Source of the DNA: Kangiella spongicola
GTDB lineage: Bacteria; Pseudomonadota; Gammaproteobacteria; Enterobacterales; Kangiellaceae
Assembly (NCBI RefSeq): GCF_003194565.2
Contig: NZ_QICH01000002.1
Location: forward strand, 248,001 to 312,000
Direction: 5' to 3'
Length of the DNA stretch: 64,000 nt
Of this stretch, positions 34,949 through 44,668 are shown piece after piece (position 1 is the first letter of the stretch; the number at the start of each line of letters is the position of its first letter). The notes under the pieces were generated by a model, which searched no databases, had not been told where the DNA came from, and worked only from the letters and a program-made list of their open reading frames with translations. A program made the position numbers and the translations under genes.

Positions 34949-36649
34949 ATGATTGACAGCAAAGACGTCCTTACTCGATTTTTACCTCAATTAGAGCAGT
35001 CTCCAAGGTTACACTCCGGCTTGACTCGCTTTTTAGCTCGATTGTTTCACCAAGACGAAATCAACGATTTTATACAACAAAACAAACACATGTCTCACGT
35101 GGACTTCTTGGAAACAGTTAATCAGCGATTGGGGCTAAGTTATACCGTTTCTAACTCATGTTTAGAGAACGTTCCAGTTTCCGGTAGAGTGGTCATTATC
35201 GCAAACCACCCCTTAGGTTCTCTTGATGGCCTTGCTCTACTGGAATTAATTTACTCAGTCCGCAAAGACGTCAAAATTGTGGTAAATGATATGCTATGGG
35301 CATTATCGCCGCTAAGACCATTTTTCCTACCAATAAATAATCTAAGCCAGGGGAAAAAACCGAAAGCAAATTTAACCTCTATTCAACAAGCTCTCGAAGC
35401 CGACGAAGCCGTCATTTTCTTTCCAGCGGGAGAAGTATCGCGACTGTCCGTTAAAGGTATTCGTGATGGCAAGTGGCGCTCAGGGTTCCTTAAAATGGCC
35501 AAACACACTAAATCCCCTGTTCTACCAGTGCACGTTGGCGGAAAAAACTCACGATTCTTTTATGGTTTTTCGTTGATAGCGAAGCCCTTGAGTGCCCTGT
35601 TCTTGGTACGAGAAATGTTCAAAAATGTCTCATTAACCCTGCCGATTAAGATTGGCAAACTAATTCCGTTTTCATCATTTAGTGGCATGCTGCCGAGCAG
35701 CAAAGAAAGTATTAGTCGCTTCAAACAACATGTTTATGGCTTAAAGCGTGAGCGTGAAGATTTGTTTGAAACAGAGCGAGCCATTGCCCACCCAGAAAGT
35801 AGAAAAGTCCTTATTGATGAGCTTAACCAATGCGACAAAATTGGCGAAACTTCTGACGGCAAAAGCATTTACCTACTAGAAGACACTTCAGATTCCGCAA
35901 TATTACGTGAAATTGGTCGTTTACGAGAAATAGCTTTCCGCGCAGTTGGTGAGGGCACTGGCAACCGACGAGATATGGACAAGTTCGATTACTATTACAA
36001 ACACATCGTCCTGTGGGATAAAAACGATATGGAAGTCGTAGGGAGCTATCGTATCGCCGATATTCACAAGCTCAATGAAGACGATACTCTGTATTCAGAA
36101 ACGTTATTTAGTTATGAAGAGAGCTTACAAAAGAAATTCCCAACCGCGATGGAGTTAGGTAGAAGCTTTATACAACCCAAGTATTGGGGCAAACGAAGCT
36201 TGGATTATTTATGGTTCGGAATCGGTGCTTACATCCGCCAGAACCCACATATTCGCTACCTGTTCGGTTCAGTAAGCTTAAGCAACGACTACCCTGCTTA
36301 CGCAAAAGACATGCTGGTGTATTACTTTAGCCAATACTATGGCTCAAACATCAACCTAGTACGCTCCTTTAATCCTTATCGCATAAAGCCGGTGCAAAAA
36401 GCTAAGCTTGAACGCCTGTTTAACCATCTTGAGCAACCCGAAGCTTTCAAGGTGCTAAAAAAAGAACTCGCTAATATGGAGGTCTCTGTTCCAACTCTGT
36501 TCAAGCAATACAGCGATCTGTGTGAGCCGGGCGGCGTGACGTTTTACGACTTTGGTGTAGACCCTGACTTTGGCGATTGCGTCGATAGCGTGGTGTGGAT
36601 TGATATGTTGAAGCTTAAAGAGAAGAAACGTAAACGTTATATCGATTAA
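34949..36649 (+). CDS. OlsF-like bifunctional acyltransferase (PlsC + OlsB-type domains)
   Basis: 566 aa. The N-terminal half has a lysophospholipid acyltransferase (PlsC/OlsA) domain with GRVVIIANHPLGSLDGLAL (the N-H-x4-D box), and FFPAGEVSR as the glycerophosphate-binding block. The C-terminal half (about 300-560) is an OlsB/hemolysin-type N-acyltransferase (GNAT-like) domain: LREIGRLREIAFRAVGEGTGNRRDMDKFD and VGSYRIAD. This domain order matches OlsF, which makes ornithine lipid from ornithine in two acylations. Substrate assignment is inference. AAGGTGG precedes the ATG. Confidence 0.8.
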   Translation: MIDSKDVLTRFLPQLEQSPRLHSGLTRFLARLFHQDEINDFIQQNKHMSHVDFLETVNQRLGLSYTVSNSCLENVPVSGRVVIIANHPLGSLDGLALLELIYSVRKDVKIVVNDMLWALSPLRPFFLPINNLSQGKKPKANLTSIQQALEADEAVIFFPAGEVSRLSVKGIRDGKWRSGFLKMAKHTKSPVLPVHVGGKNSRFFYGFSLIAKPLSALFLVREMFKNVSLTLPIKIGKLIPFSSFSGMLPSSKESISRFKQHVYGLKREREDLFETERAIAHPESRKVLIDELNQCDKIGETSDGKSIYLLEDTSDSAILREIGRLREIAFRAVGEGTGNRRDMDKFDYYYKHIVLWDKNDMEVVGSYRIADIHKLNEDDTLYSETLFSYEESLQKKFPTAMELGRSFIQPKYWGKRSLDYLWFGIGAYIRQNPHIRYLFGSVSLSNDYPAYAKDMLVYYFSQYYGSNINLVRSFNPYRIKPVQKAKLERLFNHLEQPEAFKVLKKELANMEVSVPTLFKQYSDLCEPGGVTFYDFGVDPDFGDCVDSVVWIDMLKLKEKKRKRYID

Positions 36650-36691
36650 ACATGATATTCATAACAATAAACTTCTCTAGTACAACACTTT

Positions 36692-36738
36692 AAGCCTGCG
36701 ATGTGCCCCTATCAGCATTGCAGGCTTTTCTTTTTATT
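36692..36738 (+). terminator. Rho-independent terminator after the acyltransferase gene
   Basis: Stem AAGCCTGC-ATG / CAT-GCAGGCTT with about 14-nt loop, followed by TTTTCTTTTTATT. Canonical on the + strand, about 40 nt beyond the stop. Confidence 0.85.
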
Positions 36739-36791
36739 AGATCAGCGCTATAACTTTCTTTACGTTAAAAAATACACAACAAGGATCTTTG

Positions 36792-37142
36792 ATGAGTAAA
36801 ACATTGATCAACTACGTTGAATTCCCCGCGAATGATTTGGCATCCACAAAGGATTTCTTCCAAAAAGCGTTTGGCTGGAAGTTTGTCGACTATGGCCCTG
36901 AGTATAGCGCATTCAGCGAGTCAGGGTTAGAGGGTGGCTTTTTTCAGTCAAACCTCAAGGCCAGCACGGAAAACGGCAGCGCTCTCATCGTGCTCTATTC
37001 TGAGTCATTAGAAGACACTCAAAAAGTGGTGGAAGATTTAGGCGGCACAGTCATCAAGCCTATCTTTTCGTTCCCAGGCGGTCGCCGGTTTCACTTTACC
37101 GAACCAAGCGGTAATGAACTGGCGATTTGGTCCGATAAATAA
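36792..37142 (+). CDS. VOC-family protein (glyoxalase-like)
   Basis: 116 aa single vicinal-oxygen-chelate fold: INYVEFPANDLASTKDFFQKAFGWKF, YSAFSESGLEGGFF, ALIVLYSESLEDTQKVVEDLGG, GGRRFHFTEPSGNELAIW. The start is the ATG at 36792, with AAGGA 6 nt upstream. The substrate cannot be read from sequence; similar proteins are annotated as glyoxalase/bleomycin-resistance-like. Confidence 0.8.
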   Translation: MSKTLINYVEFPANDLASTKDFFQKAFGWKFVDYGPEYSAFSESGLEGGFFQSNLKASTENGSALIVLYSESLEDTQKVVEDLGGTVIKPIFSFPGGRRFHFTEPSGNELAIWSDK

Positions 37143-37186
37143 AACGCTTATATAATGAAATAAATATAGAAACAGAAAAAAGAGGT

Positions 37187-37232
37187 GGCAGACTTTGAGT
37201 TGGAATGTACTTTCGAAGAAAGAAAGTCTGCC
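37187..37232 (-). terminator. Hairpin after the Sel1-repeat lipoprotein gene
   Basis: 10-bp stem GGCAGACTTT / AAAGTCTGCC with a 26-nt loop that itself contains a TTTCGAA palindrome; on the minus strand it is followed by ACCTCTTTTTT. A probable terminator, with a small gap before the T-tract. Confidence 0.45.
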
Positions 37233-37262
37233 CATCCATACTTAATGAACTCACTGTTCAAC

Positions 37263-38012
37263 TTAATTTTGTTCAGTTAAAGCTCTATATTTTTCACATC
37301 CCTCAATAAAATTAATACCGTTATGACCTCTGTCATTACAGCTTTCTTTGTATAATTCTATGGCCTTAGACTTGTTTTGCTTAACGCCAAGCCCCTGTAA
37401 ATAGAGTTGTGCAAGCTCATTTTTAACGTCAGTAGCCCCTAAATCTATGGCTTTTTGAAACCATTTTGCGGCTTTATGGAAGTCTTGCTCTACTCCATCT
37501 CCACCTTCTAAATAGATTCTACCAATATATTGCTCAGGGATATTGTAGCCTGTGTCTCCTTCCGTGGACTTTAGAAGCCACTCTAAGGCCTTTTTATAAT
37601 CTCGATGCCCCACCAAATCTCCAGTAAGATATTTAAACCCTAAAATAAATTGCACTATAGGTAGATGATCAACCTCATGGTACAACTCTAAGGCTTTATC
37701 TTTGTCTTGCTTAACCCCATGTCCAAATTCGTAGCCTTCAGCAGAACGCTGAATGGCCTTTTCATTACCCTGTTCCGCTGATAACTTGAACCACTTCATG
37801 GCCTTTGCATGATCTTGTTCCCCTAATAATCCTAACGAGAACATTTCTCCGATGTGGTACTGCGCAACATCATCTCCGTTTTTAGCACGCGGATAAAACT
37901 CTTTATAGGCACAGTCATAATCATCGTTCAAGAGACACTCCAACCCCTTATCATTCTCTTTTCCTTGGCATCCCAACAACAATAACAAAATTATAAACAA
38001 GCAACCTTTCAC
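37263..38012 (-). CDS. Sel1-repeat lipoprotein
   Basis: Lipoprotein with signal peptide MKGCLFIILLLLLGC (lipidated Cys near residue 15) and about five Sel1-like repeats of roughly 36 residues (AQYHIGEMFSLGLLGEQDHAKAMKWFKLSAEQGN; AIQRSAEGYEFGHGVKQDKDKALELY; PEQYIGRIYLEGGDGVEQDFHKAAKWFQKAIDLGA). Sel1 proteins mediate protein-protein contacts; no partner is evident. AT-rich compared with its neighbours. Confidence 0.8.
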   Translation of the reverse strand: MKGCLFIILLLLLGCQGKENDKGLECLLNDDYDCAYKEFYPRAKNGDDVAQYHIGEMFSLGLLGEQDHAKAMKWFKLSAEQGNEKAIQRSAEGYEFGHGVKQDKDKALELYHEVDHLPIVQFILGFKYLTGDLVGHRDYKKALEWLLKSTEGDTGYNIPEQYIGRIYLEGGDGVEQDFHKAAKWFQKAIDLGATDVKNELAQLYLQGLGVKQNKSKAIELYKESCNDRGHNGINFIEGCEKYRALTEQN

Positions 38013-38109
38013 ACGAACTCCTTAAGTAGTTATATTACACAGCAAAGCTTTGCATTCTATACCGACTGCTAACTCCCAGCCATACACTTTATGGATTACG
38101 ATCTTTGGT

Positions 38110-38529
38110 TTACAACGAGCTTGGAATAATTGCAGAGCGCAACTCGACTGTATTTCCTTCAGGGTCTTGGATATAAATCGACTGTCCAAAGCCCTGGGCA
38201 CCATAGCGCTCATCAAACTCTCCGACGTCAACGCCATGGCTTTCTAGGTGTTGCTTAATATCAGACTCAGAAATAGCTTTTAGCTGCAGACAGAAGTGGT
38301 CAAGGTTATTGCCGCTTGTTGAAGGGGCTTCGCCTCCCATGCGCCCTAGCTTGCCATCGACTGTTACGAGGTCGATTAAAGCACTCCCTGCACGCAACTG
38401 AGTCAACCCCAGTTCTTCAGAGGTTTCGCGCTCTACAGTACACTTCAGCGCATCACAGTAAAACTCTAACATCTCTGCCAACTTGCTGGTTCGTAAGACA
38501 ATGTGATCAATTCCGGCTATCTCGAACAT
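38110..38529 (-). CDS. VOC-family protein
   Basis: 139 aa vicinal-oxygen-chelate fold: IAGIDHIVLRTSKLAEMLEFYCDAL, LTQLRAGSALIDLVTVDG, LDHFCLQL, IYIQDPEGNTVELRS. Metal-ligand positions look kept (His in IDHIVL, His in LDHFCL, Glu in NTVELR). Similar to short glyoxalase/dioxygenase-like proteins; the substrate is unknown. Possibly the distal gene of a dapE transcript, 93 nt downstream of dapE. Confidence 0.8.
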   Translation of the reverse strand: MFEIAGIDHIVLRTSKLAEMLEFYCDALKCTVERETSEELGLTQLRAGSALIDLVTVDGKLGRMGGEAPSTSGNNLDHFCLQLKAISESDIKQHLESHGVDVGEFDERYGAQGFGQSIYIQDPEGNTVELRSAIIPSSL

Positions 38530-38622
38530 AGTGAATCTAGATCATTTGTTGTGACGTCAGTTTACTGCTGATAATCGATGAACACCAGCAGAGCTCGATT
38601 GATATTAATAAAGACAGCTGAG

Positions 38623-39870
38623 TTAGTTTTTATCGACAACTTTTACCAGCAACTCTTCAAGAAGTCGATAATACATGTGACACAAACGATTGAGTTCACT
38701 AACCGAAACGCATTCGTTTGCTTGGTGAATGGTTTTATTGCAAGGTCCCAGCTCTATGACTTGAGTCGCCAGCTGCTTGATATAGCGACCATCAGAGATA
38801 CCACCACCTGTCGTCAACTTGGTTTTAATCTGACTTTCTTGTTGGATCACTTTTTGCACGGTTTTTCTGAGCTTACCGCGGCGCGTTAGATAGGGAGAAG
38901 CTTCATGCTCCCACTCGAACTGTGCTTCTAAGCCGTACTTTTGTGCTTTCTTTTCGACGTAAGACTTAATTTTCTCGAAAGAATTACGTGGTGAATACCG
39001 AAAGTTAAATACCATTTCCAGAGTTGCAGGCGTGACATTCATAGCGCCACTCTCTGAGTGCACTTTAACTAACTGAAAACTGGTTGAAGGAAAGTATCGG
39101 CTTGGCATATCCCAGCGTTTTGTCGCTAGTTTATGAATTAACTTTGACGAGTTATGTATCGGGTTGATCAACTGTTCAGGATAGCCCACATGGCCTTGTT
39201 TTCCTTTGATCGTGATTTTCCCATTAATCGAGCCTCGACGACCAATTCGAATCGAATCACCTAAGTTTTTGTCAGTGGTGGGCTCTCCAACAATTGCAAA
39301 ATCAATACCTTCACGACGTTGCTTTAAAGTGTGCACGATATGCTTAGTCCCATCAACAGCATCTCCCTCTTCATCGCTCGTAAACATAAACCCGATAGAG
39401 CCTCTATGCTCAGGATACTGCGCTATAAAGTGTTCAGCCGCAACAATCATCGCTGCCAAGCTACCCTTCATATCCGAAGCTCCGCGACCATATATCATAC
39501 CGTCTTTGATGGTGGGCTCGAATGGACCTGTATGCCAATGAGCGTTCTGACCTGGTGGAACAACATCCGTATGTCCAGAGAAGACCACAGCAGGAGCGCC
39601 CTTTGACTGCCCCCGCTTTGCCCACAAATTAGTTACTTGGTTTTTATTAAAGTATTCCGTTTGAAACCCTATGGCACCTAATCGCTGCTCTAGTAATTGG
39701 CTACAACCTTCGTCTTTTGGTGTAATGGATGGCTTACGGATCAGCGCCTGAATTAGATCAAGAATATCGCTCTGGTACTTTTCTCCAAGAGCTTGCTTTT
39801 CTAGGTTATGTTGCTCAACAGGTGCAACAGCATAAGGTAAATCAGGTAAGCCTTTGAATGATTTGAACAT
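38623..39870 (-). CDS. dapE: Succinyl-diaminopimelate desuccinylase
   Basis: Zinc-dependent M20 hydrolase of lysine/diaminopimelate synthesis. Metal and catalytic motifs: FSGHTDVVPPG, YGRGASDMKGSLAAM, TSDEEGDA, VGEPTTDKNLGD, and the C-terminal ELGPCNKTIHQANECVSVSEL. The ATG at 39870 is preferred (AGAGG about 8 nt upstream) over a GTG at 39894. 415 aa is longer than E. coli (375), with an extra N-terminal segment of about 38 residues before the family start and a basic substitution pattern. Other M20 amidases are less likely given the NECV motif. Confidence 0.85.
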   Translation of the reverse strand: MFKSFKGLPDLPYAVAPVEQHNLEKQALGEKYQSDILDLIQALIRKPSITPKDEGCSQLLEQRLGAIGFQTEYFNKNQVTNLWAKRGQSKGAPAVVFSGHTDVVPPGQNAHWHTGPFEPTIKDGMIYGRGASDMKGSLAAMIVAAEHFIAQYPEHRGSIGFMFTSDEEGDAVDGTKHIVHTLKQRREGIDFAIVGEPTTDKNLGDSIRIGRRGSINGKITIKGKQGHVGYPEQLINPIHNSSKLIHKLATKRWDMPSRYFPSTSFQLVKVHSESGAMNVTPATLEMVFNFRYSPRNSFEKIKSYVEKKAQKYGLEAQFEWEHEASPYLTRRGKLRKTVQKVIQQESQIKTKLTTGGGISDGRYIKQLATQVIELGPCNKTIHQANECVSVSELNRLCHMYYRLLEELLVKVVDKN

Positions 39871-40090
39871 TATAATACCTCTCACGTTTTTCACTTTATA
39901 ACGAGCTCAAGTGACAGTGAAAGGTCAGTTAGATGACAGTTTTATGTTAATTACCGACTCCAAACGTCCTTAATCGGTATATCATAAATCCGTACGCTGC
40001 AAGCATATGCTTTATAAATCCATACCTTATAAATCAGTACCTTATAAAGTATGTTACTCGCTTTATCTTAGTAATCAGTTGTATTAGAGT

Positions 40091-41785
40091 ATGGTAATTC
40101 CTTTTAAAAAAACCGACCCATTTATGAAAAAAGTCATCAACACCATACTTTCTTTTATAGCACTATCTTTTATAACGCTGAGCATGATGGGAATAAGCTC
40201 AGCAAAAGCACTGCCAACATTACTCCACAATATTAACGGTTACACCATAAAAGACGGCCAATTAGAGCAATTTGACAGCATTTTATTTGAAGATGGCGAA
40301 ATTTTAGCCGTAGGAGCTCATGCCGAATTAGCCGAAATGAATAGCTTTAGTATTTCTTTAGATGGAAAAGGCAAAACATTGTTACCTGGCTTAATCGATG
40401 CTCATGGGCACATCTTGGGCCTTGGCTTGAACTTGATGCGAGTTGATCTACGCGGTGTTGACTCTGAAAGCGACAGTGCCGAAAAAGTAGCGAATTATGC
40501 TCTACTGAGTGATTCTCGCTGGATATTAGGCCGTGGCTGGAACCAAGTGCTTTGGCTTAACAAAGAGTTCCCAACTAAATCATCACTGGATAAAGTTATC
40601 GCCGACAAGCCTGTCTGGTTAAGACGTATTGATGGACACGCAGGCTGGGCGAACTCAAAAGCTTTGGAGCTTGCCGGTATTTCTAAAGATACGCCAGATC
40701 CTGACGGTGGCAAAATCATCCGCGACGAGGAAGGTAACGCCACTGGGGTATTAATCGATGCAGCTATGTCCTTAGTTGAGAATAAAATTCCACCTTTAAA
40801 CCGAAAGGAGCGTAAAGCAGCCCTAAATCTTGCTTTTGATCACCTTATCGAGCTGGGGGTTACTTCTGTGCATGATGCTGGCGTCGATTTTGAGACTTAT
40901 AAGTTGATGCTTGAACTATCTGGCAAAGATCGTATTCCACTACGAGTTTACACCATGCTCGGTGGCTCAGACCCACGCTTAGAAGCAATGCTCAAATACG
41001 GCAAGGTCAATCAGCCCTTTTTAAAAATCCGCTCAGTAAAGCTATATACCGATGGCGCATTAGGCAGTCGCGGCGCGGCCCTGTTAGAACCATACTCAGA
41101 TGAGCCGGATAATAAAGGGCTTTTGTTGACCGATAAAAAGAAGCTAGGCCAGTACTTCAAGCTCATCACTAAATATGGCTTCCAAGTGAACACTCATGCC
41201 ATTGGTGATGCGGCAAATCACCTTGTTCTAGAGCAGCTTGCCAAGCTCGACAAAGAGGCCTCGGCGAAGACTCTGCGCCATAGAATCGAACATGCACAGG
41301 TCGTAGTACCAGAAGAGATTCCGATGTTCGCTAAGCTTGGTGTTATTGCTTCAATGCAACCGACCCATGCCACAAGCGATATGAACATGGCCGGTGACAG
41401 ACTTGGTGAAGAACGTTTGGAAGGTGCTTATGCTTGGAGAACCTTTTTAGATAACGGTGTGATTATTGCCTCTGGCTCTGATTTCCCTGTGGAAAAAGCT
41501 AATCCATTCTTAGGTCTTCACGCTGCAGTTACTCGCCAAGACTCTGACAATCAACCTAAAGACGGTTGGTTACCTTCGCAAAAGCTAACAGTCGCCGAAG
41601 CGCTTAAAAGCTTCACTATTGATGCTGCTTACGCTGGCTTCTGGGAAAACGAAATTGGGTCTTTAGAGGCTGGCAAAAAGGCTGACTTTATTCTTATCGA
41701 TAGAGATATTTTTACAGTTCCAGAAGAGCAAATAGACGACGTCCAAGTATTAGAAACTTGGATTGATGGAAAGCGAGTCCACTAA
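40091..41785 (+). CDS. Secreted YtcJ-like metal-dependent amidohydrolase
   Basis: 564 aa amidohydrolase-3 family protein. N-terminal signal peptide beginning at Met12 (KKVINTILSFIALSFITL...SSAKA); the actual start may be the ATG at 40124, and neither ATG has a strong Shine-Dalgarno. Metal-binding and catalytic segments: LPGLIDAHGHILGLG, NTHAIGDAANHLVL, RHRIEHAQVV, IASGSDFPVEKANPF. Export to the periplasm is typical for this group in marine gammaproteobacteria; the substrate is unknown. Confidence 0.85.
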   Translation: MVIPFKKTDPFMKKVINTILSFIALSFITLSMMGISSAKALPTLLHNINGYTIKDGQLEQFDSILFEDGEILAVGAHAELAEMNSFSISLDGKGKTLLPGLIDAHGHILGLGLNLMRVDLRGVDSESDSAEKVANYALLSDSRWILGRGWNQVLWLNKEFPTKSSLDKVIADKPVWLRRIDGHAGWANSKALELAGISKDTPDPDGGKIIRDEEGNATGVLIDAAMSLVENKIPPLNRKERKAALNLAFDHLIELGVTSVHDAGVDFETYKLMLELSGKDRIPLRVYTMLGGSDPRLEAMLKYGKVNQPFLKIRSVKLYTDGALGSRGAALLEPYSDEPDNKGLLLTDKKKLGQYFKLITKYGFQVNTHAIGDAANHLVLEQLAKLDKEASAKTLRHRIEHAQVVVPEEIPMFAKLGVIASMQPTHATSDMNMAGDRLGEERLEGAYAWRTFLDNGVIIASGSDFPVEKANPFLGLHAAVTRQDSDNQPKDGWLPSQKLTVAEALKSFTIDAAYAGFWENEIGSLEAGKKADFILIDRDIFTVPEEQIDDVQVLETWIDGKRVH

Positions 41786-41861
41786 TTTAGTGGCTCATAT
41801 TACGAACTCGAACTATCGAAGTGTATTCAAATAAACACAGCTTCGATTAAACACTAACAGT

Positions 41862-41889
41862 AAAAAAGTCTGCTACGGCAGGCTTTTTT
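41862..41889. terminator. Bidirectional Rho-independent terminator
   Basis: AAAAAAG-CTGC / GCAG-CTTTTTT with a 4-nt TACG loop. A-rich on one side and T-rich on the other in both directions, so it can serve both the amidohydrolase gene and the converging small lipoprotein gene, whose stop codon it touches. Confidence 0.85.
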
Positions 41890-42148
41890 ATTTGCCCTGC
41901 ATTCTTTCCAGTTCGCTACGTTTGATACGCTTTTTAGGTGGATTTACCCAAACAGTGTCAACGCTCGAATGCGACGTTCTGCTAGCAGCTTCAATTAACG
42001 CCATTTTTTCGTAATCAACGATATAAACGTAATCATCCGCTTCAGCATTTTCGACCAGGTAATCATGTTTTGCCGTGGTATTACAGCCAACTAAACCCAT
42101 GAATCCTAGGCTAATCGCAATTAACAAACCTGCTTTTGCACGTGGCAT
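41888..42148 (-). CDS. Small lipoprotein of unknown function
   Basis: 86 aa. Signal peptide with lipobox GLVGC (Cys at residue 22), then a short mature part (YLVENAEADDYVYIVDYEKMALIEAAS) and a basic end (NPPKKRIKRSELERM). No family recognised. Divergent from proS. Confidence 0.7.
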   Translation of the reverse strand: MPRAKAGLLIAISLGFMGLVGCNTTAKHDYLVENAEADDYVYIVDYEKMALIEAASRTSHSSVDTVWVNPPKKRIKRSELERMQGK

Positions 42149-42295
42149 AATTTAACCCTCATATTAATAATGAGAACACAAACTCATACACACTACGCTT
42201 TGTGTTGTAAGCCATTTAGCCCCACAACCTCTCAATTGTACAAAAAACAGACAAAAAAGTCTCTATTCACGGCTATATATTGCGTTGAAGTAACT

Positions 42296-42323
42296 TTGTC
42301 ACCCCTATAATACTTGCTACAAT
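42296..42323 (+). promoter_or_regulatory. Candidate sigma-70 promoter of proS
   Basis: TTGTCA (42296-42301), 16-nt spacer, TACAAT (42318-42323). An overlapping alternative uses TTGAAG (42285) and TATAAT (42306) with a 15-nt spacer. Both lie 40-60 nt before the proS ATG. Confidence 0.45.
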
Positions 42324-42366
42324 AGCGCACTATTTTGCAAACCATCATTAATTATTAGGGAAACCA

Positions 42367-44085
42367 ATGCGTAGTAGCCAATATCTGCTTTCAACATTAA
42401 AAGAAGATCCGAGTGATGCTGAGCTTATTAGCCATAAACTTATGTTGCGTGCGGGCATGATCCGTAAGATAGCAGCAGGTCTATATACTTGGCTCCCCAC
42501 TGGACTGCGCGTTCTACGTAAAGTTGAAAACATTGTGCGCGAAGAAATGAACAAGGCTGGTGCAGTTGAGATGCTTATGCCTTCCGTTCAGCCTTCGGAT
42601 TTATGGGAAGAGTCTGGCCGCTGGGATCAGTTCGGGCCTGAGCTTCTGCGCTTTGTTGATCGCCATCAGCGCGACTTTTGCCTAGGCCCAACTCATGAAG
42701 AAATCATTACTTCAGTGATTCGTGATGAATTAAGCAGCTATAAGCAATTGCCTGCAAACTTCTATCAAATCCAAACTAAATTCAGAGACGAAGTTCGCCC
42801 ACGTTTTGGCGTCATGCGCTCACGTGAATTCATCATGAAAGACGCTTACTCTTTCCATATTGATGACGAGTCGTTAGAGCAAACCTACCAAACAATGCAC
42901 CAGGCCTATTGCAATATATTCGATCGCATTGGCTTGGATTATCGCCCTGTTCTAGCAGACACTGGTGCCATTGGTGGCAGCAACTCTCATGAATTCCACG
43001 TGCTTGCGGAGTCCGGTGAAGATGCTATCGCATTCAGCACAGAAAGCGATTATGCGGCTAATATCGAAAAAGCGGAAAGCCTTGCGCCACAAGGGGAAGT
43101 GGCAGCACCTACTCAAGACATTGAAAAGGTCGCCACTCCAGATTGTCGTAGCGTTAAAGAAGCCGCCGACTCTATGGGTATCGAGACTCGTGATGTTTTA
43201 AAAACGTTATTTGTCGAAGGCGCTAGCGAAGAACACCCTGTGATTGCACTTTGTTTGCGTGGTGACCATGAGTTAAACGAAATCAAAGCATCTAAACATG
43301 AGTTAATCGCCGACCCATTAGTATTGGTGAGCGATGAAACGGTCAAGGCTAACGCAGGTTGTGCGCCTGGTTCCTGTGGTCCTCAGGGTCTCAATATTCC
43401 AGTCATTGTCGACCGTGATGCCGCTATTATGAGCGATTTTGCTTGTGGCGCGAATGAAGACGGCTACCACTTAAAAGGTGTGAACTGGAAACGTGACGCT
43501 GAATATACTGATGTGTTTGATTTAAGAAATATCGTTGCTGGCGACAAGAGCCCAGATGGCAAAGGCGTGCTAGAGATTAAGCGTGGTATTGAGGTTGGTC
43601 ATATTTTCCAGCTGGGTGATAAGTATTCAAAAGCCATGAATTGCACAGTATTAGATCAAAACGGTAAAGCGAAGCCCCTATCTATGGGTTGTTACGGCAT
43701 TGGAGTATCGAGAATTGTGGCGGCGGCTATCGAGCAGAACCACGATGAGAACGGTATTATTTGGCCGGAATCAATCGCACCGTTTAAGGTCGCGATTATT
43801 CCAATGAATATGCATAAATCTGAAAACGTGCAACAAGTCGCCGAAGCTTTGTACCAACGTCTTGAGTCGCTTGGAATTGAAACCTTATTCCTAGACCAAA
43901 AAGAAAGCCCAGGGGTAATGTTTGCGAATACTGAGCTTGTAGGTATTCCGCACCGCTTAGTAGTGAGTGATCGCGGTTTGAAAAACGATACTATTGAATA
44001 TAAAAACCGTGACAACTCAGACAAAGCGGATCTTGAAGTTGCCAATGTTGTAGATTATATTCAAAGTAAGCTAAATAATAATTAA
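42367..44085 (+). CDS. proS: Prolyl-tRNA synthetase
   Basis: Class II synthetase of the bacterial type with an editing (INS) domain. N-terminal [38 protein letters not shown], motif 2 region ([26 protein letters not shown]), editing domain about 224-410 (TLFVEG...[15 protein letters not shown]), motif 3 ([17 protein letters not shown]). 572 aa equals E. coli. The transglycosylase gene begins 14 nt downstream. Confidence 0.97.
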   Translation: MRSSQYLLSTLKEDPSDAELISHKLMLRAGMIRKIAAGLYTWLPTGLRVLRKVENIVREEMNKAGAVEMLMPSVQPSDLWEESGRWDQFGPELLRFVDRHQRDFCLGPTHEEIITSVIRDELSSYKQLPANFYQIQTKFRDEVRPRFGVMRSREFIMKDAYSFHIDDESLEQTYQTMHQAYCNIFDRIGLDYRPVLADTGAIGGSNSHEFHVLAESGEDAIAFSTESDYAANIEKAESLAPQGEVAAPTQDIEKVATPDCRSVKEAADSMGIETRDVLKTLFVEGASEEHPVIALCLRGDHELNEIKASKHELIADPLVLVSDETVKANAGCAPGSCGPQGLNIPVIVDRDAAIMSDFACGANEDGYHLKGVNWKRDAEYTDVFDLRNIVAGDKSPDGKGVLEIKRGIEVGHIFQLGDKYSKAMNCTVLDQNGKAKPLSMGCYGIGVSRIVAAAIEQNHDENGIIWPESIAPFKVAIIPMNMHKSENVQQVAEALYQRLESLGIETLFLDQKESPGVMFANTELVGIPHRLVVSDRGLKNDTIEYKNRDNSDKADLEVANVVDYIQSKLNNN

Positions 44086-44099
44086 GCAATAAATTCAGG

Positions 44100-44666
44100 A
44101 TGTTACGTAGCACATTCATCACATTAGTCTTACTGACTTGGGGCGCCTTGGCTTTTGCACAGGAGCGCCCCGATGAAGCTTTTTCTGCCCAACTAAAAAA
44201 GTTAATGGAGCAGGAAAATCACTTTGCTGATAAGTATGATGCTACCGTTTGGATGAAAGACATGGAAGGTCGACTGAATAGACGCGCACCACACATCCCT
44301 GAAGCCGAGCGCTTAGAAATCCTGTCGCTAGTTCACCGCTACGCTAATAAAGCTGGCGTTGATCCTCAGTTGGTGTTGGCGATTATGGAAGTCGAAAGTA
44401 ATTTTGATCGTTACGCACTTTCTGTCGCAAACGCTAGAGGCTTGATGCAAATCATGCCATTCTGGAAAAAAGAAATTGGTCATCCTGACGATTCATTATT
44501 CGATATGGAAACGAATATTCGCTATGGATGCTACATTCTAAAGCTTTACATCGATAAAGAAAAAAATAATCTCACCTATGCCTTAGGGCGCTATAACGGC
44601 TCTCGCGGACGCGCAAAATATCCTAATAAGGTTTACGCGGCTCTTCGCAAACGCTGGGCGCTGTAG
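44100..44666 (+). CDS. SLT-domain lytic murein transglycosylase
   Basis: 188 aa exported protein with signal peptide about residues 1-20 (LTWGALAFAQ). Catalytic lysozyme-like domain: LVLAIMEVESNFDRYALSVANARGLMQIMP with the catalytic glutamate in MEVES, then YALGRYNGSRG. It cleaves the glycan chain to anhydro-muropeptides. Short, as in the MltE/EmtA or SLT-only group. Follows proS closely and precedes the patatin gene by 2 nt, so an operon is likely. Confidence 0.9.
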   Translation: MLRSTFITLVLLTWGALAFAQERPDEAFSAQLKKLMEQENHFADKYDATVWMKDMEGRLNRRAPHIPEAERLEILSLVHRYANKAGVDPQLVLAIMEVESNFDRYALSVANARGLMQIMPFWKKEIGHPDDSLFDMETNIRYGCYILKLYIDKEKNNLTYALGRYNGSRGRAKYPNKVYAALRKRWAL

Positions 44667-44668
44667 CA

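Noticed and set aside
38110-38529. Functional link between the two VOC proteins (36792 and 38110)
   Set aside because: They lie on opposite strands, are separated by the Sel1 gene and share only the general fold; no evidence for a common pathway.
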